A program made the position numbers and the translations under genes. This document shows positions 1-10,478 of a DNA stretch of 35,885 nt, piece by piece; position 1 is the stretch's first letter, and every line of letters starts with the position of its first letter. This stretch comes from Trachipleistophora hominis. Its lineage: Eukaryota; Microsporidia; Pleistophoridae. The DNA lies in contig JH993811.1 of assembly GCA_000316135.1 (NCBI GenBank), forward strand, positions 1 through 35,885, in the 5' to 3' direction. The notes under the pieces are model-generated. The model saw only the letters and a program-made list of their open reading frames with translations, made no database searches and was not told where the DNA came from.

Positions 1-1040
1 CATATTCAAATTTACCAGAAAAAACTCGATGATAAACATTTTAGACTTACATAACTGATTAACAATCAGAATACAAAATAAAGTTTTTTCGTTCCTTGAA
101 CTGCTTTATTTGTACAATACGAGAATACTTTTAAGAAAAAACAAGAAAATCATGTGGTTACTTCTACCAAACTTGTACTAATAAATATCATTCATTCTCT
201 CATGTACAGATTTAAAATAAAAAAACATGCTAGTTCTGCCGTGTCTAAGCTTTTGTTGCGTATCAATCTCTTCAAATACCTTATTATAAGACTTGCACTA
301 GTAAACCTTTTACTTAATATTTAATCGATGGCACATTTAAAACTACATCCGTTGTCATGCAATACCACGGCTTTTTCACCAGATTATAATGCTAGTTTAC
401 CATTTTGCGAAATCTAAGTCTGAATTAGTCACAGCATTTACTTCCTTTTTAATATGAGTAACTTTAGGGAATATTCATCTTGGCTGTCCAAGACAACACA
501 TTTTCTAAATGGAACAGAACGTAATTACTTACGATTAATTTTTATCTATCAAGAAATAACCAAAGACTAGAATTATTAACATATTATCTATTTGTCATGT
601 AACACAAAGACTGGCGTTATTGATTTGATAGTCTATTAACGTAACAGTAATAATCGGTTGTATAATCTAAAAACTTTTCACGTTCATTGCTTCCATGAAT
701 AGCTGAGAAATATTTCTAGATTACGTCTGTAATAAAGGTTAGCTTTGAAGAGGTTTACATAAAATTACTTTAATGTTTTTCCACGTCTCACAGAAGATGG
801 TTTTACACAGCCTAATAAACCGCATATTTTTTGCTTCTGGAGATTCTAAATCAATAATTAATGGTGATTGCGAAGATGGTTTTTCGTTGTGATGTTCTAG
901 TAAATTATCATAAATATTATTACCATTTACGTTATAAAAATTTGGTTAAACGCTTAGTTTGTTTTCGAAATGAGAAGAATGATATATAAACAGATATTCA
1001 TTGATAGTGCAATATATAAGAATAAAATAAATGCTACCGT
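1..1040. other. AT-rich spacer, no gene seen
   Basis: No reading frame long enough to support a gene is visible on either strand. The sequence is AT-rich with scattered stops in all frames. No tRNA-like or rRNA-like stretch was recognised. Confidence 0.6.
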
Positions 1041-1742
1041 ATGCATATTGGCTCCTATCAACCAATTTTACATACTGTTAAAACGTTTTTTCAACATAGT
1101 TCTCAGGAAATGGATGAAAACAGGGAAAATAACACGTTGATTAACGATGATGGAATAAATACATTTGTAGGTGAAAGTTTTGTAGAAGTGAATACACGGT
1201 CACGTGCAGATGATAACCTTTATTCAACAGGGAATGTGGCAAAGATGAATGGACTCGAGTCCGCTAAGCATGTTATTTCAGAGAAAACAGGAGCAAACCG
1301 TACGACGAGTACCGAAAAAATCCCATATGTGACAGATTCATCCGGTCGTTATGACCTTGGTATAAGACAAGAGCAACAAAATGTAACACCACGTGAGAAC
1401 CGTGTTAATAAATACTATACAAATTTCATAGCAAAATATGTGAAAAGAGGCCACCAAAGCGTTGGTATTACGAATCGAAATAAAAATGATAATTAAACGT
1501 CGCTATTATCGCTACGACCCGATCGGAGATGGTTTATTAATGGGATGAGTTTGAATTCCTGCATTCGATTCAAAATTTTAGTGACAATGGTAGCTCTTTT
1601 ATATTTATACTTTATTAATAGGGCTAATTGGTCCTGTTCTAAATATCTCAAGGTGTTAGGACCCGTACTCATCATTTCTTTCCGAATAATTTATAATAAG
1701 AAAAGTACCAAACCAAATAACCTCAATATATGGTTTAAATAG
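1041..1742 (+). pseudogene. Unknown protein ORF pair split by one in-frame TAA
   Basis: I do not recognise the product. The first part (1041-1496) encodes 151 residues, polar and rich in Asn, Thr and Glu, with no obvious signal peptide. The reading frame then meets a single TAA at 1494-1496. It stays open in the same frame through 1497-1544 into a second ORF (1545-1742, 65 residues), which carries a hydrophobic, membrane-segment-like stretch around ILVTMVALLYLYFI. The whole region is therefore 233 codons with one stop. An open run this long is unlikely by chance at this base composition. It could be a decaying gene, a sequencing error, stop readthrough, or a real 151-residue gene with a fortuitous 3' extension. 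No C- or G-run precedes the ATG, unlike most other genes here. An in-frame stop at 1023 limits the 5' end. Confidence 0.4.
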
Positions 1743-2065
1743 GGAAAATAACAGCGCTCTGACATCAAGAATCGAATGAAGTTATGATTAACAAAGTATC
1801 TCTGTGATTTCTATTCTTTTAATAATCAAAAAATAATCCGCTTAAACCGTAGTTTTTTCTTCTAATGAACAATAATGGTACGTATTTGGTACGAAAACGC
1901 CAATGAAGGTAATTCAACTAAACAATACATGTACATCATGGCAATCCTGTTCAATGGAAAATTCCTAATTGATTATCTTTATTAAAAGTATATGTTATAT
2001 GCGAATCAAATAAATGCGGTAATAATTCAATTGAATCACAATATACATTTATTAATATTAATAAG

Positions 2066-2109
2066 AGTCATAAAAATGAAAAAACAACTAGCAAGTTGAT
2101 TGCTCAGTC
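2066..2109 (+). repeat. Dispersed repeat, 'GCAAGYTGATTG' part, copy 1
   Basis: This segment resembles 20656-20700 (minus strand) and 35831-35878 (plus strand). The shared core is an AGTCAT-like start, an A-rich spacer, CAACTNGCAAGYTGATTG, and in two copies a following TCAGT. All three copies lie in gene-free DNA. Confidence 0.5.
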
Positions 2110-2360
2110 AAAAAAATTCAAAAAATATTATCTTATCTTTTCGTTGCTATTAATAGACAATATGTTTTTATGAAGTTCCCATCTTTCGAAACTCACTCAG
2201 CGTTCATTTACGATTGATATTTAGATTAATTGCTGATGCCGGCAAAAAATTAATTTTGTAACCTTTGCTGAAAAATATTGATCAAGAAGAAATGAATAAA
2301 AATGATCAAATTTAGGATAGTTAGAAAAATTATGAGCCTAAATAACACTAATTTTAACCT

Positions 2361-2391
2361 TCTGTTTTATAAACAGAGTAGCGCAGCTAGT
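2361..2391 (+). repeat. Dispersed repeat, hairpin part, copy 1
   Basis: A 31-bp stretch matches 26458-26488 with two differences. It contains a 7-bp hairpin (TCTGTTT, loop TAT, AAACAGA) followed by a second short hairpin (TAGC, loop GCA, GCTA). The minus strand near 20691-20703 has the second half (ATAGTGCAGCTAGTCAT) joined to the other dispersed repeat, so the two may be parts of one element. Confidence 0.5.
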
Positions 2392-3244
2392 ATTTTTATA
2401 AAAATGTTCAATAATCTTCTTTTATATAAACTTAGTTGTGCTCGTATATTAAAATCATTAAAATGAAATTCTTATTCCAAAATATCTTCTCTAGTTCAAC
2501 ATTAAACAGTATATCCCTTATGAAAATGTGATAATTTGAATGTAGCATAGGAAATAACGTGTTGAAGTGAAATGTCTCTCATTTTTAGTACAATCTCTTT
2601 TCGGATGAAAATACGTTTAATATTTACTCTTGTAAAAACATGTTGAAAAATAAAAAGCGCTTGTTTTGGAATAATATGTAAATTAAAACATATTCTTCAC
2701 GTATTACAGTCACATAGTGTTTTAAAGACGCGATACCACTTGATAATTGGTTTTTAATTATTTTTCACACATGATATATTTTCTTAATAGATTCCTTTTC
2801 ATAATAAATGCACAAGTTGAATTTAATACATAATATGACGTGGTTAGAAATAAATAAAGAGCTTTTATTTAGAAAGAACAATTTATCTACACGTTCTCTT
2901 TAACAATGAGGTGGTGTTAAGAACTCCCGGCTTAAAAACAAAGACTATCGTTGTTAACTTTATTTTGTGCTTTATGGTTTAACTGAGCTTAATATGAACA
3001 CGATTTCCTCGATGCATGGAAGAGAGATGCATTCCATATTATTTTGCCATATATTTAGAAAAAACGATACATATGTACACATTCTATGTCTATCGTACAG
3101 CATATTGCACCATGAATAGAAATATTGACATGTTACCAAGAAATTCTCTTAAATTAAAATTAAATCACACTTTACTTGCTATTTCAGTTACTCCTCACAC
3201 CATCACATCACACCTTTCATAAGCAAATCTCAGGCAGGCTGCCG

Positions 3245-3277
3245 CCTACCATAGCCTCGTCGGCCTTTGGTTCCCGG
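3245..3277 (+). promoter_or_regulatory. Shared upstream element, copy A (before the TBCC-like gene)
   Basis: CCTACCATAGCC, six variable bases, then GCCTTTGGTTCCCGG. It ends 47 bases before the ATG at 3325. Close copies precede the eL6 gene (16397-16428) and the CDK gene (14571-14600, minus), always on the coding strand. A separate CCCC run lies about 10 bases before the ATG. A promoter role is inferred from position and conservation. Confidence 0.55.
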
Positions 3278-3324
3278 AAGAAATTTTCTTTTTTGCGGTT
3301 CATCGACACAAGCCCCTTTTTGAA

Positions 3325-4050
3325 ATGGAACACGAAAACAAGTGTAACACTAAGCAACATAAAGATACATCGAATCGCGAAGTAAAATCTCAGATTATAA
3401 TTTTAACAAATAAGCTGAGAAAAGAAAAAGTAAAATACAGGCAAAACGTGTTGCAGGAGCAAATAAAAAAACTAAAGGAGTTGTATGTGCAGAACGATGA
3501 GTACGATACACCCGTAGTATGTGATGTTGCTAAACTAGATATTTACAATTCTGATGAAATAGACCATAGTGGTAATGGTCAAATAGTACAAAATGGGGGG
3601 AATTACAGTGGAGTGAAAGACCCAGCGTGTCTAAACGATAAGATTGTTTTCTTAGATGAGAATAATGTACGTAATTTCAGACAGAACGAGAAATACAGCA
3701 AGGTATGCATCACAAACATGCACAAAGGCCAAATTTTAGCGTTCGACTGTGATGAATTGACGTTAAAGTCATGTAATAATCTCAATATAACTGCTAACGT
3801 TTCCGATTCGATATTCATCGAGGATGTCAGGGACAGTACTTTAAAAATTAACGCTGGTCAGATCAGATTATTAAATTGCGGTAATATGCGGCTAGTAGTG
3901 TACACTAAATCAGGGATATCCATCGAAAAATCTGAGCAGATTATAATCGAGGAGTGGAAAATACAAAATATGAGACACAAAAATTTATTTATGAAAGTCA
4001 ACGATTTTAGTGATCCGTTCGGCAGCAAAAATTATACAGTGATTTGTTGA
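3325..4050 (+). CDS. Tubulin-binding cofactor C (TBCC/C-CAP) domain protein
   Basis: A 241-residue protein, probably a tubulin-folding cofactor C homologue. Cofactor C acts in the cytosol as the GTPase activator that releases folded alpha/beta-tubulin from the cofactor complex. Residues about 20-55 form a charged, coiled-coil-like helix (NKLRKEKVKYRQ onward). A low-complexity linker follows. From about 105 to the end there is a run of short beta-strand repeats typical of the C-CAP/TBCC beta-helix. The QxR motif (Gln179-Ile-Arg181) matches the family's arginine-finger position. VNDFSDPFGSKNY (225-237) matches the conserved ending of the domain (V-D-F...P/S-N-W). The protein is shorter than typical cofactor C, as usual in microsporidia. 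The ATG follows a CCCC run and upstream element A. It could instead be an RP2-like or TBCC-domain-containing paralogue. Confidence 0.7.
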   Translation: MEHENKCNTKQHKDTSNREVKSQIIILTNKLRKEKVKYRQNVLQEQIKKLKELYVQNDEYDTPVVCDVAKLDIYNSDEIDHSGNGQIVQNGGNYSGVKDPACLNDKIVFLDENNVRNFRQNEKYSKVCITNMHKGQILAFDCDELTLKSCNNLNITANVSDSIFIEDVRDSTLKINAGQIRLLNCGNMRLVVYTKSGISIEKSEQIIIEEWKIQNMRHKNLFMKVNDFSDPFGSKNYTVIC

Positions 4051-4176
4051 TGAAGGTCTAACATCGTTTTATTCCATTGTTCTTGTTTTTAGGTTGTTAT
4101 TTTACTCCGCTGATAGGTTTCTTCATTTACCATTTCATCGTTACGAACTTTCAGTCATAAATTAACAACCCTATTT

Positions 4177-4602
4177 TTAAGCACGCAGCTGCTGTAGTTG
4201 TGCTAGCGAATTTTTCAGATTATCATTTGCTTTAATCAATTTGCTGAGGTCATTCTTGCTTTTCTTGTGTTTCTTAGCAGCCTCGGTCAGGGCAGTACCA
4301 AGTTTGCCGGAACTCTTAAACAAATGGCCGATATTTTCTTCATTTAACTCTCCGCCTTGTTCTTTTATTTGTATGTAACGTTTTATAATAATAGCTGCCT
4401 CTCGGATGTCTTTGTCTTTTAGTTTTTCACCTAGTTTTACACCATCCTCGCTTATCTGTTTGGTAAGATTAACAATTGTTGTGACAAGTGATTCACGGTC
4501 TGGAGATTCTTCTTGTTTGTGTTCAGGGAATACCGCAGCGATGAAAAATATAATGAATATTACGAATCCGATGCATAACACCAGTGCTACTTCGAATTTC
4601 AT
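4177..4602 (-). CDS. Unknown membrane-anchored or secreted protein
   Basis: A 141-residue protein of unknown function. Residues 4-25 (VALVLCIGFVIFIIFFIAAV) are strongly hydrophobic and follow a short basic start, so they form a signal anchor or signal peptide. The rest is hydrophilic, rich in Lys and Glu, and predicted to be helical and coiled-coil-like (for example LTKQISEDGVKLGEKLKDK and AAKKHKKSKNDLSKLIK). It has no cysteines after the membrane segment. This architecture is common among microsporidian proteins of the endoplasmic reticulum or secretory route, and no conserved family was recognised. It is convergent with the TBCC-like gene, with 126 bases between the stops. No clear C/G run precedes the ATG. 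Confidence 0.6.
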   Translation of the reverse strand: MKFEVALVLCIGFVIFIIFFIAAVFPEHKQEESPDRESLVTTIVNLTKQISEDGVKLGEKLKDKDIREAAIIIKRYIQIKEQGGELNEENIGHLFKSSGKLGTALTEAAKKHKKSKNDLSKLIKANDNLKNSLAQLQQLRA

Positions 4603-6145
4603 TACTTGCTATAAAGGAGAGGTTTACAAAGAAAAGGATTCATATAAAGGGATTTACAGAGTATAATTAAACGAATATAAAAGCGAATCAAAGTTATTGG
4701 CGTGATTTGAGTATGTTTTTTGCTGTAATATACGTAATCACGGCGCGTGTTGTTTATTTTTTTCTATAATTAGCAATTTGTCTATAGACAATTTATTGGT
4801 CAGTAAAGACCATCAAATTAACCCTTTCATGGTGCATTTGTGTTTTTAACAGCTCCTTTTACTCTGAAATTAATCAGAAGCCAATAGTTTAAGTTAATAC
4901 CTAAAGGTGATTACGATTCAGGAAAAGAAATGCACCACAACTTTCCACCAAAAAGATCCTCTTTGTAAGCAATTTAACTAAAACATAGCGGTTTCACCAA
5001 TTGTAATTGACATTACTTACGTTAATCAACAAATCTTCCTTTTTAATGAATACCTAGGCGTAAGTAAAACTAAAATATTATGAAGATAGAAATTAAAATA
5101 CGCATTCCAACCCAAAGTATATTTGCTATATATACTGAAAAGCTTATTTTGTATTTAAGTGTTATTATACTATATTACCACAGAATATGTGTATGATATT
5201 TCATAATTATCCATACAGTATGAACCTAAAAGTGTTTTGAGTGTTTAATATGATGGTATGATCAGCTTCTTGTATAAAAGGTACCTTTCATTAACTATTC
5301 TACCTTTATTGTAGTTTTTAATATGCCTGTTGAGTAAAGAATAAAAAGTATTACGGTCCAATATTTTACAATGCTTCCACCTTATATCATACTCTTGGTT
5401 TGTAATCTTCGGATGTTCGTTCATTTAAAGCGTAATGATGGTTTCTTCTTATTTTTGACAGACTATTGGCCAATAACGTACTTTCGTAAAACATCTGTTA
5501 GCAGTCATAAGGAGATGATTACATCAAGACGGCCATTTCAATTGGCGTGACATTAAGGGGCAATACTTCAACATTTCGTACCATTTTTTTGAAGAAACGT
5601 ATTTACTTAACAATTAAACTTTCCACTTAACACCCGTTTAATATATCATACCATTCTTTCAAGATATTTAACTAACATTTTTGTTCTTTAAACGTTCGTT
5701 AAAAATTGCTTTTTATACCGATGCCTACTATGAATGGTCATATAAATGAGAAAATTTCAGTGCAGTATTTTCACAACAACGTCATAATCAAACGTAAAAC
5801 TCAGGAAGTGGATTATAGATGTTTTTAAGTTTCCTTCATAGTTTTATTATTATACCGGCGTTTTATCGTTTGCTTTCATTATAAATGTTATTAAAAGGTG
5901 ATTCATTTGTTGTTGGCACGAAGTAGCGGTTCTCTTAGTAATAATGAGATATCGTCATATTTATAATGCCATAATGAGGCATTGAGATAAAACCATAGCC
6001 TTAAGTAAATTCTTATCGATTCAATAACATACCATTCATACTCTTATACCGTAATAGTATCCTCAATTTGTCCATTACTACATTTCATACGCGCAAATAC
6101 GCGGTTTACAAATAATGAGTCGTTTTTGCTCAATATTAAGGATAG

Positions 6146-6176
6146 ATCCATGGTCAAAGGTTTGTGGCCATGATTG
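6146..6176 (-). repeat. Possible degenerate upstream-element copy (F)
   Basis: Read on the minus strand, CATGGCCAC, then ACCTTTG, then CATGG resembles the element at 6893-6925. No gene follows on the minus strand. Its orientation relative to the 6.9-kb copy is inverted. Confidence 0.25.
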
Positions 6177-6892
6177 GCTCAAAAAGAGAGTCTATGTGTG
6201 ATGGTGAGCGTATAATAAAATGCTTTTAAAAGGAAGAGTTATATCGTACAAACCTAAATAGTAAAAATATAATGACGTTTATACTGGTAAAACGTGTTAT
6301 ATATTGAATAAAGGTTGATACTTGAGACAAATAAGTCTTACTGAATATTTGTTTTGAGGATTGAAGTACAAAATAAAACAAAGAAAAACTTAAAATTATG
6401 AACATTTTTGATATTTGATATTGTTAAAAATGAAAATTTAACGCATTCGTTTTGGTATCGTACAAAGTTGATAGTAAAACCTTTTTTGGGTATGATGCGT
6501 GTTAAAGCCAATAAAACACTCTGTGTAGATAACAATCATATGAAACCAAACAATTCTACCTACAAACACTTCTTCTAAAAATGTTCTTATTTACTTGACT
6601 GCCCATCAATCGTATGTGCAAACGTAGTATGGAACAGAACTGTATCGCTGAGTGGTCCTGTTTACTCCCCTACGCATGGTAAATGACAAAATCTTATATT
6701 TTTTATCGATCCAATAAACAAGTTCTAACATCAAATTTACTTTTAGAAACGATTTCAACCAATTTAATAAATTTGTATCATCCAATAGCCTCATTTTAAG
6801 TTTTTAACACTAGCCATTTTTATATAAAAGTTCGTTTGATCGTTACCTCATACAATATCATCCAACCAAATTTATTCTTTTTGTCTGCTGGA

Positions 6893-6925
6893 ACCGACCA
6901 TGGCCACCAGCCCTTGGTTCATGGA
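6893..6925 (+). repeat. Gene-free copy of the upstream element (C)
   Basis: CGACCATGGCC, then AGCCCTTGGTTCATGG. It matches copies A, B and D but its spacer is two bases shorter. No gene of 60 or more codons follows. The only short frame after it is 26 codons long (6984-7064). It may be a promoter remnant, the start of a non-coding transcript, or a small interspersed repeat. Confidence 0.35.
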
Positions 6926-8184
6926 ACTTTAGCCATTCAACAGCCTTAAACCGTTATTTTATCTTTAAATTATTTAATAGGCTATGGATCACAAACGTTT
7001 TGTTAAAAATATAAAGATTAACCATTGTATGCTCACACATTATCACGGAAATCCGCTGCATTAAAACTGTAAGTTGATGTACAAAAGAAATCGAACAGAG
7101 AAGAATGTGAGAATTGCGAAGCGATAGATAACAAAAGCAATTGTGTTAGAAAATGACCGATGATGTTTCTCATTAAGTTTATTTTATTGAATTTGAACAT
7201 TTCAATGTACTTAAACAAGCTTTACTTGCGTACTGAGCATCCACCTTGACAAAGAGAGCCTTTGATGCACAGATACAAAGAGATTATATGAAACAACATA
7301 ATGGTAAAAAATATTTATTGTTGAAAAATGCGTCAAAATTTTTTCCTAAAAGTGATTAGATTAAGCTTTTACGATACTTTACATCTGAGATTATAAATTT
7401 TTATTAGTGATGTTGAGCTGTGCTCATAAAACATTAAGTTTTTTTATGAAATGTTATAATAAAATGTAGATAACATTTTATAACCGTTTTTGGAAAGTAT
7501 AAATTACGGTCTATGGCGTAATTATTTTCAACTAAATACGGTAAATCATTTAGTACTCAATAGGAGAATTATTCAAATAAACTTATGCGGTTTACTCAGG
7601 TAGGTATATGTAAGTGGATGAAATAGTAATTGAAGCATTTTTAAGGAGAATATAGCGAATGTAAAAAGTCGGGCATCTATGGTATTTTTAAAAAGCGCGA
7701 AGTTATAAATGAAATAAGGAAACGTAATTTTATGTTGAATGAAGCATGCAGTGGTGATAAATAAACATTTTTTTAGAAAAAAAAAGGAAAACATAATTTA
7801 CAGATCACTTCTTACCTCTTGAAACACTAAAACCTGCGTAAAGCGTTCACACATGGAAATTTATTGAGGGACGAGTTAAATATTAAAATACGAATTTGTA
7901 GATAAGAAGTATCGTTTTACACAAAATTGGCTTTAACGTCCAACTGTAAAAGACCAGCAACAATGATCGGTCTTATAGGACCAGAGGAGTAGGTATGAAT
8001 TTGTGAGGTGGGTCTTAAACATCCTTTTAAGAAATTGCTTTAACACCATACTATGAGTTGAACAAGCACTGAAACAAAATAAAACAGATCATTCATCAAT
8101 TGGGAAACAGATGAAATGCAACAAACAAATGTGAAACTGTTTGTCTCACCAAAAACTATAAAACTGGAGAATCGGAGATTGTTC

Positions 8185-8754
8185 ATGAATAAATTGCATC
8201 TTATGATTCTTTCGCTAATTGCAGTCGTATCAGCAAAGAGGCTCGCGCGTCTTAACAATTCTAACCTAATTACTGCTCAGAGGTTAACGTCTGAAAAGAG
8301 TAACGACAAGAAGAAAAAGAAGAAATCTGGAGACGATGAGGAAGAAGAGGGTGATAAGAAGAGTAAGTTGATGGCTAACTCGTTCATGAATACTCATAGC
8401 TTGCTTGCATCTCAGTCAGGACTGGCACCCTCGTCAGACAAATCTGGAGGTGACGATGACCAATCTGGATCTAAGAAATCAGGAAGCGGTAAAGAACAAA
8501 GTGCTAAAAAAGGCAAAACAGGTGATAAAAAGAAGAAAGATGCTTCTGAGAACGACGAGGAAGAAAAGAAAGATGAGAAGAAAGATGAAAAAAAGGATGA
8601 AAAGAAGGAAAAGGGAAGCAGTCTTAAGGCTCATAATACGTTTAATTCAGAGGCCTTGCTCAAAAGGAGAGTTAGTCTTTTAAGCGATGAAATTGAGCCT
8701 AGGGATAATTTAAGTGCAGGTGCAGGTAACGACGAGGAAGACGATTCGGAGTAA
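8185..8754 (+). CDS. Unknown secreted Lys/Asp/Glu-rich protein
   Basis: A 189-residue protein of unknown function. I chose the ATG at 8185 because it begins a good signal peptide (MNKLHLMILSLIAVVSA, likely cut near residue 17). An in-frame ATG at 8116 would add 23 residues before it. The mature part is almost entirely charged low-complexity sequence, with Lys runs alternating with Asp/Glu runs and Ser/Gly spacers. It has no cysteines. Two short similar blocks flank the charged region: LMANSFMNTHSLLA and LKAHNTFNSEALLK. The C-terminus is acidic. Composition of this kind occurs in microsporidian spore-wall and polar-tube proteins and in secreted host-directed proteins, but the sequence does not decide between them. 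Nearest neighbours are more than 1.7 kb away. Confidence 0.65.
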   Translation: MNKLHLMILSLIAVVSAKRLARLNNSNLITAQRLTSEKSNDKKKKKKSGDDEEEEGDKKSKLMANSFMNTHSLLASQSGLAPSSDKSGGDDDQSGSKKSGSGKEQSAKKGKTGDKKKKDASENDEEEKKDEKKDEKKDEKKEKGSSLKAHNTFNSEALLKRRVSLLSDEIEPRDNLSAGAGNDEEDDSE

Positions 8755-10192
8755 TTAAAAGAATATTTCGTTCATAAAGTTAATTCTGTACTAGCGTCAG
8801 TTAACCAGCACTGTTTGTGTAGGAGAAGCATTTTAAGCTATATTTTGTATAATACACCTAAAATTAAAAATTTTATTGAATCGGTTACACAATCTATTTT
8901 AAAATATAGATCAAAAACAACATGTAAGTAAAACAAATGAGATATAAAAATATACAAAATCTAGTCTATATTGTACGTGAAATATCGTTTTGTTGTGTAC
9001 AATAAGTTATAAATTGTAAAAAGTTTGGTATAAAGAAAGTATAAGTGAGATTAGAATATAATCCGCCTGTATAAAAAAATTTGCAGTTCAGATACGATTT
9101 GTATAATTGTGTACGATCAGGAGGTATAAAAACGAAAATATTTATTAGAATTGGTCTAAAATAAGTACCACAAACAATCTTACAGTCATATTGCGCACAA
9201 AGCCTGTCTCTCAGTCTAAAGAGGATTGTTTTGTACATGATAAGCTATCACCGATTACAGTTGTACTTGTTGTAATATGTAAAATTGCAAGTATATTTCA
9301 GAGCACGATGTTAAGACAGATACTGCAAAACGAAGCAAAAGTTTTATCTTTAGCAAAAAATTTTGTTTGTGGAGAATAAATGTAAAGAGCTTTAAAAAGT
9401 GAACGTAACACTTATTTTACATAACGAAACTATTCTAATAGACAACGACTTGATCAGCGCACAGTTGCAATAATTTAATGAAGAATAAGATAATGTATCG
9501 GTTAAAATATTATCATTCAACGTGCACTAAAACGCATACTTCGTTAATCATAGACTAAAGGCTTGGTTTACTAAAATTAAAAGTTATACGAGATTTGAAA
9601 AAAGCGTTTTGTATGGTAATTTACCGGCACATATTGAAATAGTGTAAGTTAACAGTTCCTACATTGGCATTGTGACCGTGATCCTTGTTTAAGTATTGCT
9701 TTGTGTTTAACAGGAAAATCATAGTCTAATATTACACAAAGCTTACAAAGGAACTAATGCCTATGTAAGGAATAATTTTTCTGCCACATTGCAAGCGGTT
9801 GATTTTATAATTTTTAAAACCGAAAGAAATTTACTTTAAAAACGGGGACTGACATGATGACCAGATTTGATTGCTAAGCATACTTTACCAAAAATAATTT
9901 TTAGTTGATTAGCAATCGTGCAAACTTTCAACTTAGTAATAATAAATTCATCATTGGTTGATCTATGTTTCTAAAAAAACAACTCGTGATCCAATTCCTA
10001 TCAATTACGTATTTCTGTAGGACCTGACCATGAATAACAATCCGGAACAATGTATGAGAAAAATAGTCGTATAATTTCAGGTTAGTATGATATTGATGAA
10101 TGGAGGAATCTAAAAGAACAAGCGAAGTTATATCGTGTTATTATTTCGTAATTAAATTTGTACACGTGCAGAACAGTTTTACGTACAAACAC
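8755..10192. other. Spacer, no supported gene
   Basis: The longest frames are 90 codons (8966-9238, minus) and 62 codons starting from TTG (9191-9379, plus). They overlap each other and show no family resemblance. Nothing else was recognised. Confidence 0.5.
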
Positions 10193-10340
10193 ACAGACCA
10201 GGTAATTAAAACAGAAAGATCGGGTAATTTAAACAGGCAGATCAGGTAATATAAACAGGTAGAACAGTAATTTAGACGCAAACCAGGTAATATAAACAGA
10301 AAAGTCGGATAATTTAAACAGGCAGATCAGGTAATTCAAA
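10193..10340. repeat. 20-22-bp tandem repeat, about 7 copies
   Basis: Imperfect units resembling AGGCAGATCAGGTAATTTAAAC follow each other head to tail. Each keeps the GGTAAT core (GATAAT or CAGTAAT in the more diverged units). The array lies about 140 bases beyond the 3' end of the STE24 gene, which is on the opposite strand. Confidence 0.75.
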
Positions 10341-10478
10341 TAAAAGAAAACGAGTACAAGCAAAAATCAAACGTTAATGGTACACTGCCAACGATACGAT
10401 CGTTCATACCCTGTAAAAACTGTACGATAAGAACCTCTTCGGAGTTATTCAAACAACAGACACTTCAACAAAATATCT

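Larger units (their letters stand above)
1743..3244. other. Spacer with dispersed repeat copies
   Basis: No convincing gene. It holds one copy of each of two dispersed repeats (2066-2109 and 2361-2391), described separately. A 68-codon ORF at 3016-3222 has no family resemblance. Confidence 0.55.
4603..8115. other. 3.5-kb gene desert
   Basis: No convincing coding region was found on either strand. The ORFs here are 60-75 codons, rich in Phe, Tyr, Ile and Leu, as expected for AT-rich non-coding DNA. Notable items are a perfect 14-bp palindrome at 4778-4791 (TTGTCTATAGACAA) and two motif copies related to the upstream element (about 6146-6176 minus, 6893-6925 plus). Confidence 0.5.

Noticed and set aside
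3016..3385. Two overlapping ORFs (3016-3222 and 3176-3385) before the TBCC-like gene
   Set aside because: They have no family resemblance. The second needs a TTG start and runs across upstream element A and the real gene's start.
6893..6925. tRNA gene or Pol III box B, suggested by GGTTC in the upstream element
   Set aside because: There is no cloverleaf, the bases after GGTTC do not match a T-loop, and copies precede protein-coding genes. A scan of other GGTTC/GAACC sites gave no tRNA either.
8966..9379. 90-codon (minus) and 62-codon (plus) ORFs
   Set aside because: They overlap on opposite strands, one starts at TTG, and their composition is that of AT-rich non-coding DNA.
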